Shown here piece by piece: positions 6,583-12,400 of a stretch of DNA of 12,400 bases. The translations under genes were made by a program, and so were the position numbers. The notes beneath the pieces were generated by a model. That model was not told the origin of the DNA and searched no databases. It saw only the letters and a program-made list of their open reading frames with translations. The first letter of the stretch is position 1. Each line of letters opens with the position of its first letter. The stretch is from the NCBI GenBank assembly GCA_041624375.1, contig JBFJVD010000071.1, positions 1 through 12,400 on the forward strand, in the 5' to 3' direction. Source of the DNA: JBFJVD01 sp041624375 (GTDB lineage Bacteria; Chloroflexota; Anaerolineae; Anaerolineales; E44-bin32).

Positions 6583-7658
6583 CCGTAGAACTCCCGGCGG
6601 CTGCGCCGCAGCAGCACAAGAAAGAAAGGGACACCGATCACGGCGGTGACGATCCCCACCGGCAGGCTGCGCGGCGCCAGGACTGTCCGGGCGGCCATGT
6701 CGGCCAGCCAGAGCATGATCGCCCCGCCGAAGCAGGAGAGCGGGATCAAGCGGCGGTGGTCGGGTCCCCAGAGCAGGCGGACGATATGGGGGACGATCAG
6801 GCCCACGAAGCCGATGATGCCGGCGAAGGCCACGGCGGTCGCGGCGGCCATGGAAGCCGCGATGACGGTGACCCGCCTCAGGCGGGCGACGTCCAGGCCG
6901 AGCTGCAGCGCTTGCTCCTCGCCCACCTGAAGCACGTCCAGCGGCCGGCCGATCGCCACCAGCACGCCGAGGCTGACCGCAAGGTAGGGGAGCGAGATGA
7001 GCGGCGGCCCCCAGCCGCCGATCGAGAAGCCACCCAGCAGCCAGCTGATGGCGCGCCGCAGTTCGTCCGAGGCGAGCAGCAGCACCAGGCTGGTGAGGGC
7101 CGAGGCCAGGATGCCCACCGCAACCCCCGCCAGGATCAGCGTGGTGGCAGGCGCCGTCTGGCCGGTCCGGGCGAGCAGGTAGACCATCGCGGTCGTAAGC
7201 AGCGCACCGCCGAAGGCGGCCGCCGGGACAGCCGCCAGGCCGAGCAGATCCTGCGGCCAGGCGAGGCTCATCGCCAGGACCGCCCCGAGTCCTGCGCCGG
7301 AAGCGACGCCCAGAATGTAGGGGTCCGCCAGCGGGTTGCGGAAGAGCCCCTGATAGGCTGCGCCGCTGCCGCCGAGCGCCAGGCCGGCCAGGCCGATCAG
7401 CAGCGTGTGCGGCAGGCGAATGTCGAAGATGATTGTCTGGAAGGTGGCTGGCCAATCCGGCATCAGGCTCAGTCCGGGCAGGCGCGAGATCAGCAGGCGA
7501 AGGAGGGTCGACGGGGGAATCTCGGTCGGACCCGCCCCAAGGTTGAGAAGGGCCGCCGCCAGCAGCGTCACTGCGGCGGCGATCCACGGCCAGGGACCGC
7601 TGGCAAACCGCCGGTCCTGTCGAATTGCGTCAGCCGATGCGGCGTCTGGCTGGCTCAT
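6579..7658 (-). CDS. btuC: FecCD/BtuC-family ABC permease
   Basis: A 359-residue membrane protein with about ten hydrophobic helices, the size and layout of BtuC. Family hallmarks are YQGLFRNPLADPYILGVASG (102-121), LGGFSIGGW (208-216), the coupling region LGLDVARLRR (253-262), GFVGLIVPHIVR (283-294) and LPVGIVTAVIGVPFF (332-346). The first 20 residues are hydrophilic and cytoplasmic. It forms the homodimeric channel through which the ATPase drives corrinoid transport. The ATG at 7658 overlaps the stop of the binding-protein gene as ATGA. There is no clear Shine-Dalgarno sequence in the preceding 20 nt, so it probably relies on translational coupling. Its stop overlaps the ATPase start in the same way. 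Substrate is inferred from the riboswitch, not from the protein itself. Confidence 0.93.
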   Translation of the reverse strand: MSQPDAASADAIRQDRRFASGPWPWIAAAVTLLAAALLNLGAGPTEIPPSTLLRLLISRLPGLSLMPDWPATFQTIIFDIRLPHTLLIGLAGLALGGSGAAYQGLFRNPLADPYILGVASGAGLGAVLAMSLAWPQDLLGLAAVPAAAFGGALLTTAMVYLLARTGQTAPATTLILAGVAVGILASALTSLVLLLASDELRRAISWLLGGFSIGGWGPPLISLPYLAVSLGVLVAIGRPLDVLQVGEEQALQLGLDVARLRRVTVIAASMAAATAVAFAGIIGFVGLIVPHIVRLLWGPDHRRLIPLSCFGGAIMLWLADMAARTVLAPRSLPVGIVTAVIGVPFFLVLLRRSRREFYG

Positions 7659-8581
7659 CCGTCAAATCGCTCAGGGTGGAGCAGCCGGGCCAGCGCCTCG
7701 AAGGCATCGACCAGCCGGGGGCCCGGGCGGGAGGTCAGGTCGGCGTCGATCGGATAGACTCGGCCCTCGGCGACCGCCGGCAGCGCTTCCCACCCTGGGC
7801 GCGCCGCAATCGAATCCACGGTGGTCGCGATGAAGGCCCCGGTTTCATAGACAAGCACCTCGGGCGCCCGGGCGAGCAGTTCCTCCTGGCTGATCTGCCA
7901 CCAGCCCTCGAGGTCCCCCGCCACGTTCTCCGCTGCTGCGCTTCGAATGAGGAAGTCCTGGAAGGTTCCCGAGCCGGTCGTCCATGGGGCCGACGGATCG
8001 GTCGCGTCGACTTCGTAGTACACGAGAACGGGCGACGCCCCCTGGATCGCCTGGCGAACGGCGTCGACGCGATCTTGGAGCGAGCGGATCAGCTCGTCCG
8101 CCTCGGCGCCATGATCGGTGAGCTGGCCGACCAGCCGCAGGTTGGTATACAGGCCGTCGAAGTCGTCGGGGTTGGCGATCACGAAGACCGGGATGCCCAG
8201 GTCTTCGATCGCCTGGATCTGCTCCGGAGGGGTGATCCCGGCGGCGAGCACCAGGTCCGGCGAGAGGTTGACGATCGCCTCGGTGTTCAGCGAGCCGAAG
8301 GTGCTCCCGATGCTCTGCACCTCGGCCGCCTCCGGCGGGTAATCGGAGAGCTCATCCCGGCCGATCAGATGATGGCCGGCGCCGACGGCGAAGATCAGCT
8401 CCGTATTCGAGGGTGCCAGCGAGACGATGCGCTCGGCTGGGCCGCCGAGGACCAGCTGGCGGCCGCTTCCGTCCTGCAGCACGAGCGGTCCGGTGTCGCC
8501 TTCCGGCGCGGCGCCGGCACAGGCGGCCAGCAGCGCCGCGGCCGCCAGCAGCAGGGGCAGGGTGCGCTTCAGGTTGACCAT
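7655..8581 (-). CDS. btuF: Cobalamin-type ABC substrate-binding lipoprotein (BtuF-like)
   Basis: A 308-residue binding protein. ATG 8581 has AAAGGAG 9 nt upstream (8592-8598) and gives a basic start, a hydrophobic core and a lipobox LAAC with C21, so it is a lipoprotein anchored outside the cell, as in single-membrane or Chloroflexota-type importers. Motifs of the helical-backbone metal/B12-binding (TroA-like) superfamily are RIVSLAPSNTELIFAVGAG (51-69), FGSLNTEAIVNLSPDLVLA (95-113), IPVFVI (130-135), and the late WEALPAVAEGRVYPID (264-279). A longer frame reads 307 codons upstream through the riboswitch and opposite the HD gene; it has no support. First gene of the operon, it captures corrinoid and delivers it to the permease. 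Siderophore binding is the alternative, but the leader argues for B12. Confidence 0.92.
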   Translation of the reverse strand: MVNLKRTLPLLLAAAALLAACAGAAPEGDTGPLVLQDGSGRQLVLGGPAERIVSLAPSNTELIFAVGAGHHLIGRDELSDYPPEAAEVQSIGSTFGSLNTEAIVNLSPDLVLAAGITPPEQIQAIEDLGIPVFVIANPDDFDGLYTNLRLVGQLTDHGAEADELIRSLQDRVDAVRQAIQGASPVLVYYEVDATDPSAPWTTGSGTFQDFLIRSAAAENVAGDLEGWWQISQEELLARAPEVLVYETGAFIATTVDSIAARPGWEALPAVAEGRVYPIDADLTSRPGPRLVDAFEALARLLHPERFDG

Positions 8582-8642
8582 CCTTCGTGGCTCCTTTACG
8601 GTGGATCGACCTGCGCGCAGACATCCTGGCAAAGCGGGTGGA

Positions 8643-8678
8643 GAAGAAGTAAATAACCCCCGCCGCGAGGACAGGGGT
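8643..8678 (-). terminator. Candidate terminator of the riboswitch expression platform
   Basis: On the - strand ACCCCTGTC pairs with GGCGGGGGT (8678-8670 with 8664-8656; 7 Watson-Crick and 2 wobble pairs, loop CTCGC), followed by TATTTACTTCTTCTC. Its 5' arm CACCCC (8679-8674) can instead pair with GGGGTG (8700-8695), an antiterminator-like helix. It lies about 60 nt before the btuF start and after the aptamer, where a transcriptional expression platform is expected. Confidence 0.6.
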
Positions 8679-8723
8679 GAGGCACGGCAACGTCCACCCC
8701 GATCCACGAGGATGGTGGCGCAG

Positions 8724-8843
<120 letters not shown>

Positions 8844-8865
8844 TTCTGGTTGAATTGTCTTGACC

Positions 8866-8894
8866 ATTTTACCGACCTTGGCGCGCCACGACAA
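8866..8894 (-). promoter_or_regulatory. Promoter of the riboswitch-btuFCD operon
   Basis: On the - strand TTGTCG (8894-8889) and TAAAAT (8871-8866) are 17 nt apart. Transcription would begin near 8859, about 16 nt before the first aptamer base, a good fit to a riboswitch leader. The spacer holds the 10-bp palindrome TGGCGCGCCA (8879-8888), which may be chance. Confidence 0.65.
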
Positions 8895-8959
8895 GACGCT
8901 CTCTCGGGTATTCTGAGGAAGGTGTGGACCGACCAGTGAGGTTCAAGGAGATGATGGTG

Positions 8960-9607
8960 ATGCCGACTCTCGAACAGGCCCAGACCTGGTACGATCCGCA
9001 GGATCCGGTCCACGGCTTCGACCACGTCTTGCGTGTCCTGCGAACTGCCGAATGGCTGGCGCGCGCGTACGATGCCGATCTGGCGATCGTGCGAGCGGCC
9101 GCGCTGCTGCATGACGTCGAGGGAGCTGCCCCTGGCAGCGGTTCCAGCCGCACGGCCCATGAGCAGGCCTCGGCCGAGTTTGCCCGTGGGGTGCTGGCCG
9201 CCGAAGGCTGGGCGGACGACCGGGTGGAGGCCGTTGTTCACTGCATTCAGACGCACCGCTACCGCGGGGAGGCGGCGCCGCAGACCCTCGAGGCGCAAAT
9301 CCTGTTTGACGCCGACAAGCTCGATGTGGTCGGCGCCTTCGGCGTGGCCCGCACGATCGGGTATGCTCTGCAGGCCGGCCAGCCCCTTTTCAGCGAACCC
9401 TCGGCGGCGTTCCGGGAAGGGGGGGAGGGTGAGCCGGGGGAGCCGCACAGCGCGTACCATGAGTACGAGTTCAAGCTCCGGCATATCCCCGATCTTCTGC
9501 ACACACCTTTGGCCCGCCGTCTGGGCGCGGCGCGCGCCCGGACGCTTGAACTGTTCTTCGCCCAGCTGGCCGAGGAAGCCCGCGGCGCGGATCTCCCTAC
9601 CGAATGA
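8960..9607 (+). CDS. HD-domain phosphohydrolase (YedJ/COG1418-like)
   Basis: A 215-residue HD-superfamily protein. The metal-binding series is complete: H22 in GFDHVLRV, H51-D52 in ALLHDVEG, and D119 in ILFDADKLD, with a further His in HCIQTHRY (H94, H99). The order PVHGFDHVLRVLR, AALLHD, THRY, FDADKLDVVGAFGVAR is typical of the small YedJ-like group, which probably hydrolyses phosphate esters of nucleotides; the physiological substrate is not known. ATG 8960 is chosen because AAGGAG (8945-8950) lies 9 nt before it. ATG 8951/8954 and GTG 8924 are in frame but have worse spacing. A weak -10-like TATTCT (8909-8914) is the only promoter hint. The gene is divergent from the B12 operon and 63 nt ahead of surE on the same strand, both being putative phosphate-ester hydrolases. 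Confidence 0.88.
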   Translation: MPTLEQAQTWYDPQDPVHGFDHVLRVLRTAEWLARAYDADLAIVRAAALLHDVEGAAPGSGSSRTAHEQASAEFARGVLAAEGWADDRVEAVVHCIQTHRYRGEAAPQTLEAQILFDADKLDVVGAFGVARTIGYALQAGQPLFSEPSAAFREGGEGEPGEPHSAYHEYEFKLRHIPDLLHTPLARRLGAARARTLELFFAQLAEEARGADLPTE

Positions 9608-9629
9608 GGCCTGAGCAGAGGGTCGGCTG

Positions 9630-9638
9630 TGCTATCAT
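9630..9638 (+). promoter_or_regulatory. Extended -10 promoter of surE
   Basis: TGCTATCAT is a TGn-extended -10 element with one mismatch from TATAAT. It needs no good -35 and none is seen. Transcription would start near 9645, leaving about 26 nt including the Shine-Dalgarno GGAGG (9657-9661) before the ATG. Confidence 0.5.
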
Positions 9639-9670
9639 TCCGTCCACCCTTGCGATGGAGGCGCCCCTTG

Positions 9671-10519
9671 ATGATTGAACGACATCGCCCCCAGATTCTG
9701 CTGACCAACGATGACGGCATCCGTTCACCGGGCCTGTGGGCTGCCGCCGAAGCGCTGTCGGCGCTCGGATTCGTGACGGTGGCGGCGCCGCGGGATCAGG
9801 CGTCGAGCACCGGACGGGCCATGCCGAACACGTCCGACGGCATCCTGCGCGAGGAAGAAGTGCGTGTCAACGGGCAGACCTGGAAAGTCTTCGCCGTTGG
9901 CGGCACGCCGGCGCAGGCCGTGCAGCACGGCGTGCTTGAGCTGCTCGAACGACCGCCGGATCTGGTCGTGGCCGGGATCAACTATGGGGAGAACGTCAGC
10001 ACCAGCGTCACCATCTCGGGCACCGTCGGCGCGGCGATGGAAGGCGCGGCACAGGGTGCACGGGCCTTGGCCGTGTCGCTCGAGACCGATCGGGAGCATC
10101 ACCTCTCGCATTCGGAGGAGGTGGATTTCAGCGTAGCCGCCTATTTCACGGCCCGCTTCGCCCAGCTGCTTCTCGCGAGCGAGCCTGTCTTCGACATGGA
10201 TCTTCTAAAGGTGGATGTTCCCTCGAATGCGACCCGCGAGACCCCCTGGAAGCTGACGCGCCTGACACGGGCACGCTATTACCGGACGACGATGCCCAAG
10301 CGGGAGAGCTTCGAGCATCCTGGGGCCACCAGCTATGAACTCGAAACAGACCTCAGCAAGTTCGAGCCGGGCTCGGATGCCTATGTGCTGCGGGAGGAGC
10401 GGCTGGTCTCTGTGACGCCCCTGAGCCTCGACCTGACTTCGCGCCTGGACCTGCCGCAGGTCGAAGCCGCTATGAAGCGTTCCATGCAGCCACAGCTGGC
10501 GGAGAAGGGGGAGCGCTAG
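9671..10519 (+). CDS. surE: 5'/3'-nucleotidase SurE
   Basis: A 282-residue SurE-family phosphatase, acting on nucleoside 5'- and 3'-monophosphates and, in some species, short polyphosphate. N-terminal ILLTNDDGI supplies the metal ligands D14-D15; AAPRDQASSTG holds the family's Ser (S45/S46); AGINYGENVSTSVTISGTVGAA supplies N104 and the SGTVGAAMEG loop. The C-terminal part carries the usual dimerisation region with variable sequence. Length is at the upper normal range. ATG 9671 is preferred over the in-frame ATG 9629 because GGAGG lies 9 nt before it and homology begins at IERHRPQIL. Its TAG stop shares CTAG with the TAG stop of the convergent phosphatase gene (10516-10519), leaving no intergenic space. 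Cytoplasmic; probably recycles nucleotides under stress. Confidence 0.95.
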   Translation: MIERHRPQILLTNDDGIRSPGLWAAAEALSALGFVTVAAPRDQASSTGRAMPNTSDGILREEEVRVNGQTWKVFAVGGTPAQAVQHGVLELLERPPDLVVAGINYGENVSTSVTISGTVGAAMEGAAQGARALAVSLETDREHHLSHSEEVDFSVAAYFTARFAQLLLASEPVFDMDLLKVDVPSNATRETPWKLTRLTRARYYRTTMPKRESFEHPGATSYELETDLSKFEPGSDAYVLREERLVSVTPLSLDLTSRLDLPQVEAAMKRSMQPQLAEKGER

Positions 10520-11310
10520 CTGCTCGTCAGGTGCGCCTCGAACGAGAGCGCCTCGATCAGCTCAGCGTGGATGTGGCCGTTGCTGGCGGCGATGTCAGCG
10601 GGCTCGTCGAGCTGGCGGGCCTCGGTCAGGCTCAAGGTCACGGTGCCGCCAGCCTCCTCGACAATCACCTTGCCGGCAGCCCAGTCCCAGGGATTAAGCC
10701 GCAGCTCCCAGAAGCCATCCAGCCTACCGGCCGCGAGGTAGGCCAGCTCGAGCGCTGCCGAACCCAGCCGGCGGACGGCGCGGGCGCGCAACGCCAGGTG
10801 CGCAAAATGGTTGATGTTGTTGTTCGGATTGGTGCGCAGATCGTACGGGAACCCGGTGGCCAGCAGGCTCTGATCGAGCTGATCGCCGTCTGAAACCTGC
10901 AGCCGCCTGGAACCGAGCCAGGCGCCCTCGCCTTCGCTGGCAGTGAACAGCTCGTCAGCCATCGGATCGTAGACCACGCCGAGGAAGGGCCTGCCGTTGG
11001 AGGCGCAGGCGATCGACACCGAGAAGTGGCGCAATCGGTGGGCGAAATTGGTCGTTCCGTCGAGCGGATCCAGGACCCAGGTGTAGGCACCCTGGCCGAG
11101 AACGCCGCTCTCCTCACTGAGGATGGCGTCTTCGGGAAATTCCTTTTGAATGGACTGGATGAGCAGGGCTTCGCTGCGCCGATCGTAGTCGGTGACCAGA
11201 TCAACGGCGCCTTTATGCTCAATGCTGAAGTCGGAAGCATAGCCCGTACGCAGGAGGCCGCCGGCCTGGCGGGCCAGCTGCGTGGCGAATTCGAGCCGAG
11301 TGGAGCTCAT
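10516..11310 (-). CDS. Inositol monophosphatase-family phosphatase
   Basis: A 264-residue Mg2+-dependent phosphatase of the IMPase/FBPase superfamily. Motif 1 is ILSEESG (E66/E67), then WVLDPLDGTTNFAH (D81, L83, D84: the DPxDGTxNF signature) and WDWAAG (D209, WDxAAG). HKGAVDLVTDYDR near residue 32-44 is the expected N-terminal segment. All catalytic metal ligands are present, so it should be active. The substrate may be myo-inositol-1-phosphate, 3'-phosphoadenosine-5'-phosphate or another small phosphate; the sequence does not separate these, and no inositol-lipid genes are nearby. The ATG at 11310 overlaps the response-regulator stop as ATGA and has no clear Shine-Dalgarno, so translation is probably coupled to that gene. 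It ends head-on into surE. Confidence 0.94.
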   Translation of the reverse strand: MSSTRLEFATQLARQAGGLLRTGYASDFSIEHKGAVDLVTDYDRRSEALLIQSIQKEFPEDAILSEESGVLGQGAYTWVLDPLDGTTNFAHRLRHFSVSIACASNGRPFLGVVYDPMADELFTASEGEGAWLGSRRLQVSDGDQLDQSLLATGFPYDLRTNPNNNINHFAHLALRARAVRRLGSAALELAYLAAGRLDGFWELRLNPWDWAAGKVIVEEAGGTVTLSLTEARQLDEPADIAASNGHIHAELIEALSFEAHLTSS

Positions 11311-11930
11311 CCGCGGCGGGCGTTTTCGGCGGCGCGCAGCCGCTGCAGTTCGGCCTGAATCTGGTCGCGCTGGGAGATGGCTTCGAGCAGCAGGCCCTGG
11401 AATGCCTCTTTCTGCTCTGCGGGGACGCTCTCGAGCAGGCGCTCTGCCCGCTGGATCTGGCGCATCTTGTGGTTCAATTTCTCTTCAAGTCGCTGCTGAT
11501 ACATGCGCCGGAATGCCGTGTGTGAGAGCGGCTCGACAGTGGGAGCAGCCCGATCCGCCAGCGTCTCGGCGACTGTGAGCAGCAGCTCCTCGCTGTCCAC
11601 TGGCTTTTCGAGGAAGGTGACGGCGCCAAGGCTGATGGCGAAATCCTTGTCCTCAGGCGTGATGAACGTGGCCGAGATGAAGATGATGGGAAGGTCCGAA
11701 GTTTTTGGATCGGTGCGCAGCTGTTGTGCCAGCGCGAAGCCGTCGAGCTTGGGCATCATAATGTCGGTGATGACCAGGGCTGGCCGCTCCTGGGCGACCA
11801 GAGCGAGGGCTTCGTCGCCGTTGCGTGCCGTGAGAACCGAGTATCCCTTGAACCGCAGGGTGACTTCCAGCAGCTCAAGGATGTTGGGGATGTCTTCGAC
11901 GACCAGAATCGTTTGCGGTGCGGAACTCAT
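11307..11930 (-). CDS. Response regulator: receiver domain plus helical tail
   Basis: A 207-residue protein. Residues 6-125 are a CheY-like receiver: ILVVEDIPN (E12, D13), phospho-acceptor D56 in VITDIMMPKLDG, S86 in IFISA, K109 in FLEKPVD. All five signature positions are kept, so phosphorylation by a histidine kinase is likely. Residues 136-203 are a highly charged, Gln/Glu/Arg-rich amphipathic helix pattern with no DNA-binding or enzymatic motif, probably a coiled coil for partner binding. ATG 11930 is preferred because receiver homology begins just after it; the frame reads 93 codons further but that part has no support. GGGAG lies only 2 nt before the ATG, and a TACAAT lies 8 nt before it, so the message may be leaderless. 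It leads the operon with the IMPase-family gene. No kinase is visible in the window. Confidence 0.93.
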   Translation of the reverse strand: MSSAPQTILVVEDIPNILELLEVTLRFKGYSVLTARNGDEALALVAQERPALVITDIMMPKLDGFALAQQLRTDPKTSDLPIIFISATFITPEDKDFAISLGAVTFLEKPVDSEELLLTVAETLADRAAPTVEPLSHTAFRRMYQQRLEEKLNHKMRQIQRAERLLESVPAEQKEAFQGLLLEAISQRDQIQAELQRLRAAENARRG

Positions 11931-11938
11931 CGCTCCCG

Positions 11939-11966
11939 ATTGTAACGCGGTTCGCCTGCTGTGCAA
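11939..11966 (-). promoter_or_regulatory. Promoter of the response-regulator operon, probably leaderless
   Basis: On the - strand TACAAT (11944-11939) is preceded after 16 nt by TTGCAC (11966-11961). The start point would fall near 11932, one or two bases before ATG 11930. The region also reads TTGTAA-16-TGCAAT on the + strand, so a promoter could face the divergent gene at 12009, but that direction is weaker. Confidence 0.5.
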
Positions 11967-12008
11967 TGGCCCCCTGGTTGGGGAGGCGACGGCCGAGGAC
12001 ACTTGTCC

Positions 12009-12400
12009 GTGAGCGTTCGATTCTATGCGCTGGTTCCCTCGGAGGACGGTGATCGGGTCCTGGTGGTGGAGGATGCCGACGGAAACTGGGCGCCGCCCTC
12101 CGTCCAGCCCCGGAAGCCGCAATCGGCGGAGGTCTTCCCAGTCGTCCAGATGCTGCGCCGCCGCTACGGGCTGCGCGTACCGGTTCTGCGCTGCCTGGGA
12201 TACGAGCAAGCCCCTGACGGGAGCTGGATCGCGCTGTACCTCACCGAGCCGCCCCGGGCTGAATCCCGGCTGCCAGAAGGGGCGCGCTGGATGCCGGCCG
12301 AGCGTGCGTCTCGGCTGGGCGCTGACGGTGGGGCTCCCGGCGCGCTTATCGCCGCCTGGGCGGCCGCACGTGAGGGTGCCATCCCTGAAGCCCGCCCACC
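12009..12400 (+). CDS. N-terminal Nudix-like domain protein (3' end outside window)
   Basis: An open frame from GTG 12009 runs to the window edge without stop (130 codons visible). The start is supported by GAGG (11995-11998) 10 nt upstream. Residues 3-23 (VRFYALVPSEDGDRVLVVED) look like the first strands of a Nudix fold. Then PQSAEVFPVVQMLRRRYGL occupies the Nudix-box position, but the catalytic REUxEExGU residues are replaced: only the Gly and final Leu match, with R/E/E being Q, M and R/R. GARWMPAERASRLGA is the usual late helix of the fold. So hydrolysis is unlikely, and the domain may serve as a binding or regulatory module. From memory, some Chloroflexota aminoglycoside-phosphotransferase-like proteins carry such an N-terminal part and continue with a kinase fold; this is untested here since the rest lies beyond the window. 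Confidence 0.6.
   Translation, partial: MSVRFYALVPSEDGDRVLVVEDADGNWAPPSVQPRKPQSAEVFPVVQMLRRRYGLRVPVLRCLGYEQAPDGSWIALYLTEPPRAESRLPEGARWMPAERASRLGADGGAPGALIAAWAAAREGAIPEARP

Noticed and set aside
6583..7587. N-terminal extension of the ABC ATPase to 593 residues, as a fusion
   Set aside because: The extra part is an out-of-frame reading of the permease gene; the ATPase begins at the ATGA overlap with a normal Shine-Dalgarno sequence.
6570..7757. A 395-codon + strand frame opposite the permease
   Set aside because: Antisense to the BtuC-like gene, rich in Gln/Arg/Asp/His and without motif or start signal.
8879..8888. Palindrome TGGCGCGCCA as an operator in the btu promoter
   Set aside because: Ten GC-rich bases occur by chance often in this composition, and the riboswitch already accounts for regulation.

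Overview
The window is GC-rich bacterial chromosome, gene-dense and with operons on both strands. It has no sign of phage, insertion sequence, CRISPR or integron. The best taxonomic guess is a member of the Chloroflexota (Anaerolineae-like). That rests on a membrane-anchored exported protein with the Pro/Thr-rich TPT/PPT linker common in that group, on RNase J rather than an RNase E system, and on a terminal gene whose start resembles a Nudix-like N-terminal domain I recall from proteins of this group. This is inference from style; no rRNA or marker tree was available.

Layout from left to right. (1) 1-1855, + strand: the end of a NeuD/PglD-type sugar O/N-acyltransferase followed by a DegT/PglE-type PLP aminotransferase, a pair typical of N-acetylated amino-sugar nucleotide synthesis for surface glycans. 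A long bidirectional hairpin terminator (1926-1967) ends this unit. (2) 1980-5706, - strand, in order of transcription: a cold-shock protein, RNase J, a parvulin-type peptidyl-prolyl isomerase lipoprotein, and a membrane-anchored Pro/Thr-linker protein of unknown function. The first two concern RNA metabolism and the last two the cell envelope. (3) 5806-8894, - strand: a cobalamin-type ABC importer operon (binding lipoprotein, permease, ATPase) with ATGA overlaps at both junctions. It is headed by a sigma70-like promoter, a clear cobalamin riboswitch and a candidate intrinsic terminator. (4) 8960-10519, + strand: an HD-domain phosphohydrolase and the 5'-nucleotidase SurE. (5) 10516-11930, - strand: an operon of a single-receiver response regulator with a helical tail and an inositol-monophosphatase-family phosphatase, joined by an ATGA overlap. 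Its end meets surE tail to tail within one CTAG. (6) 12009-end, + strand: the start of a gene whose N-terminus looks like a Nudix domain that has lost its catalytic box.

The best-supported regulatory element is the cobalamin riboswitch, whose switching helices can be read directly. It should let the cell adjust B12 import to B12 supply, although the pairings I can draw do not fit the usual OFF switch without further assumptions. Several genes (the isomerase lipoprotein, the response regulator, possibly RNase J) have a -10 element only 7-10 nt before the start codon, suggesting leaderless or near-leaderless mRNAs. Most of the window is recognisable housekeeping or transport. I found no convincing new multi-gene system; the least explained items are the envelope protein at 1980-2714, the response regulator's helical tail and the degenerate Nudix protein.
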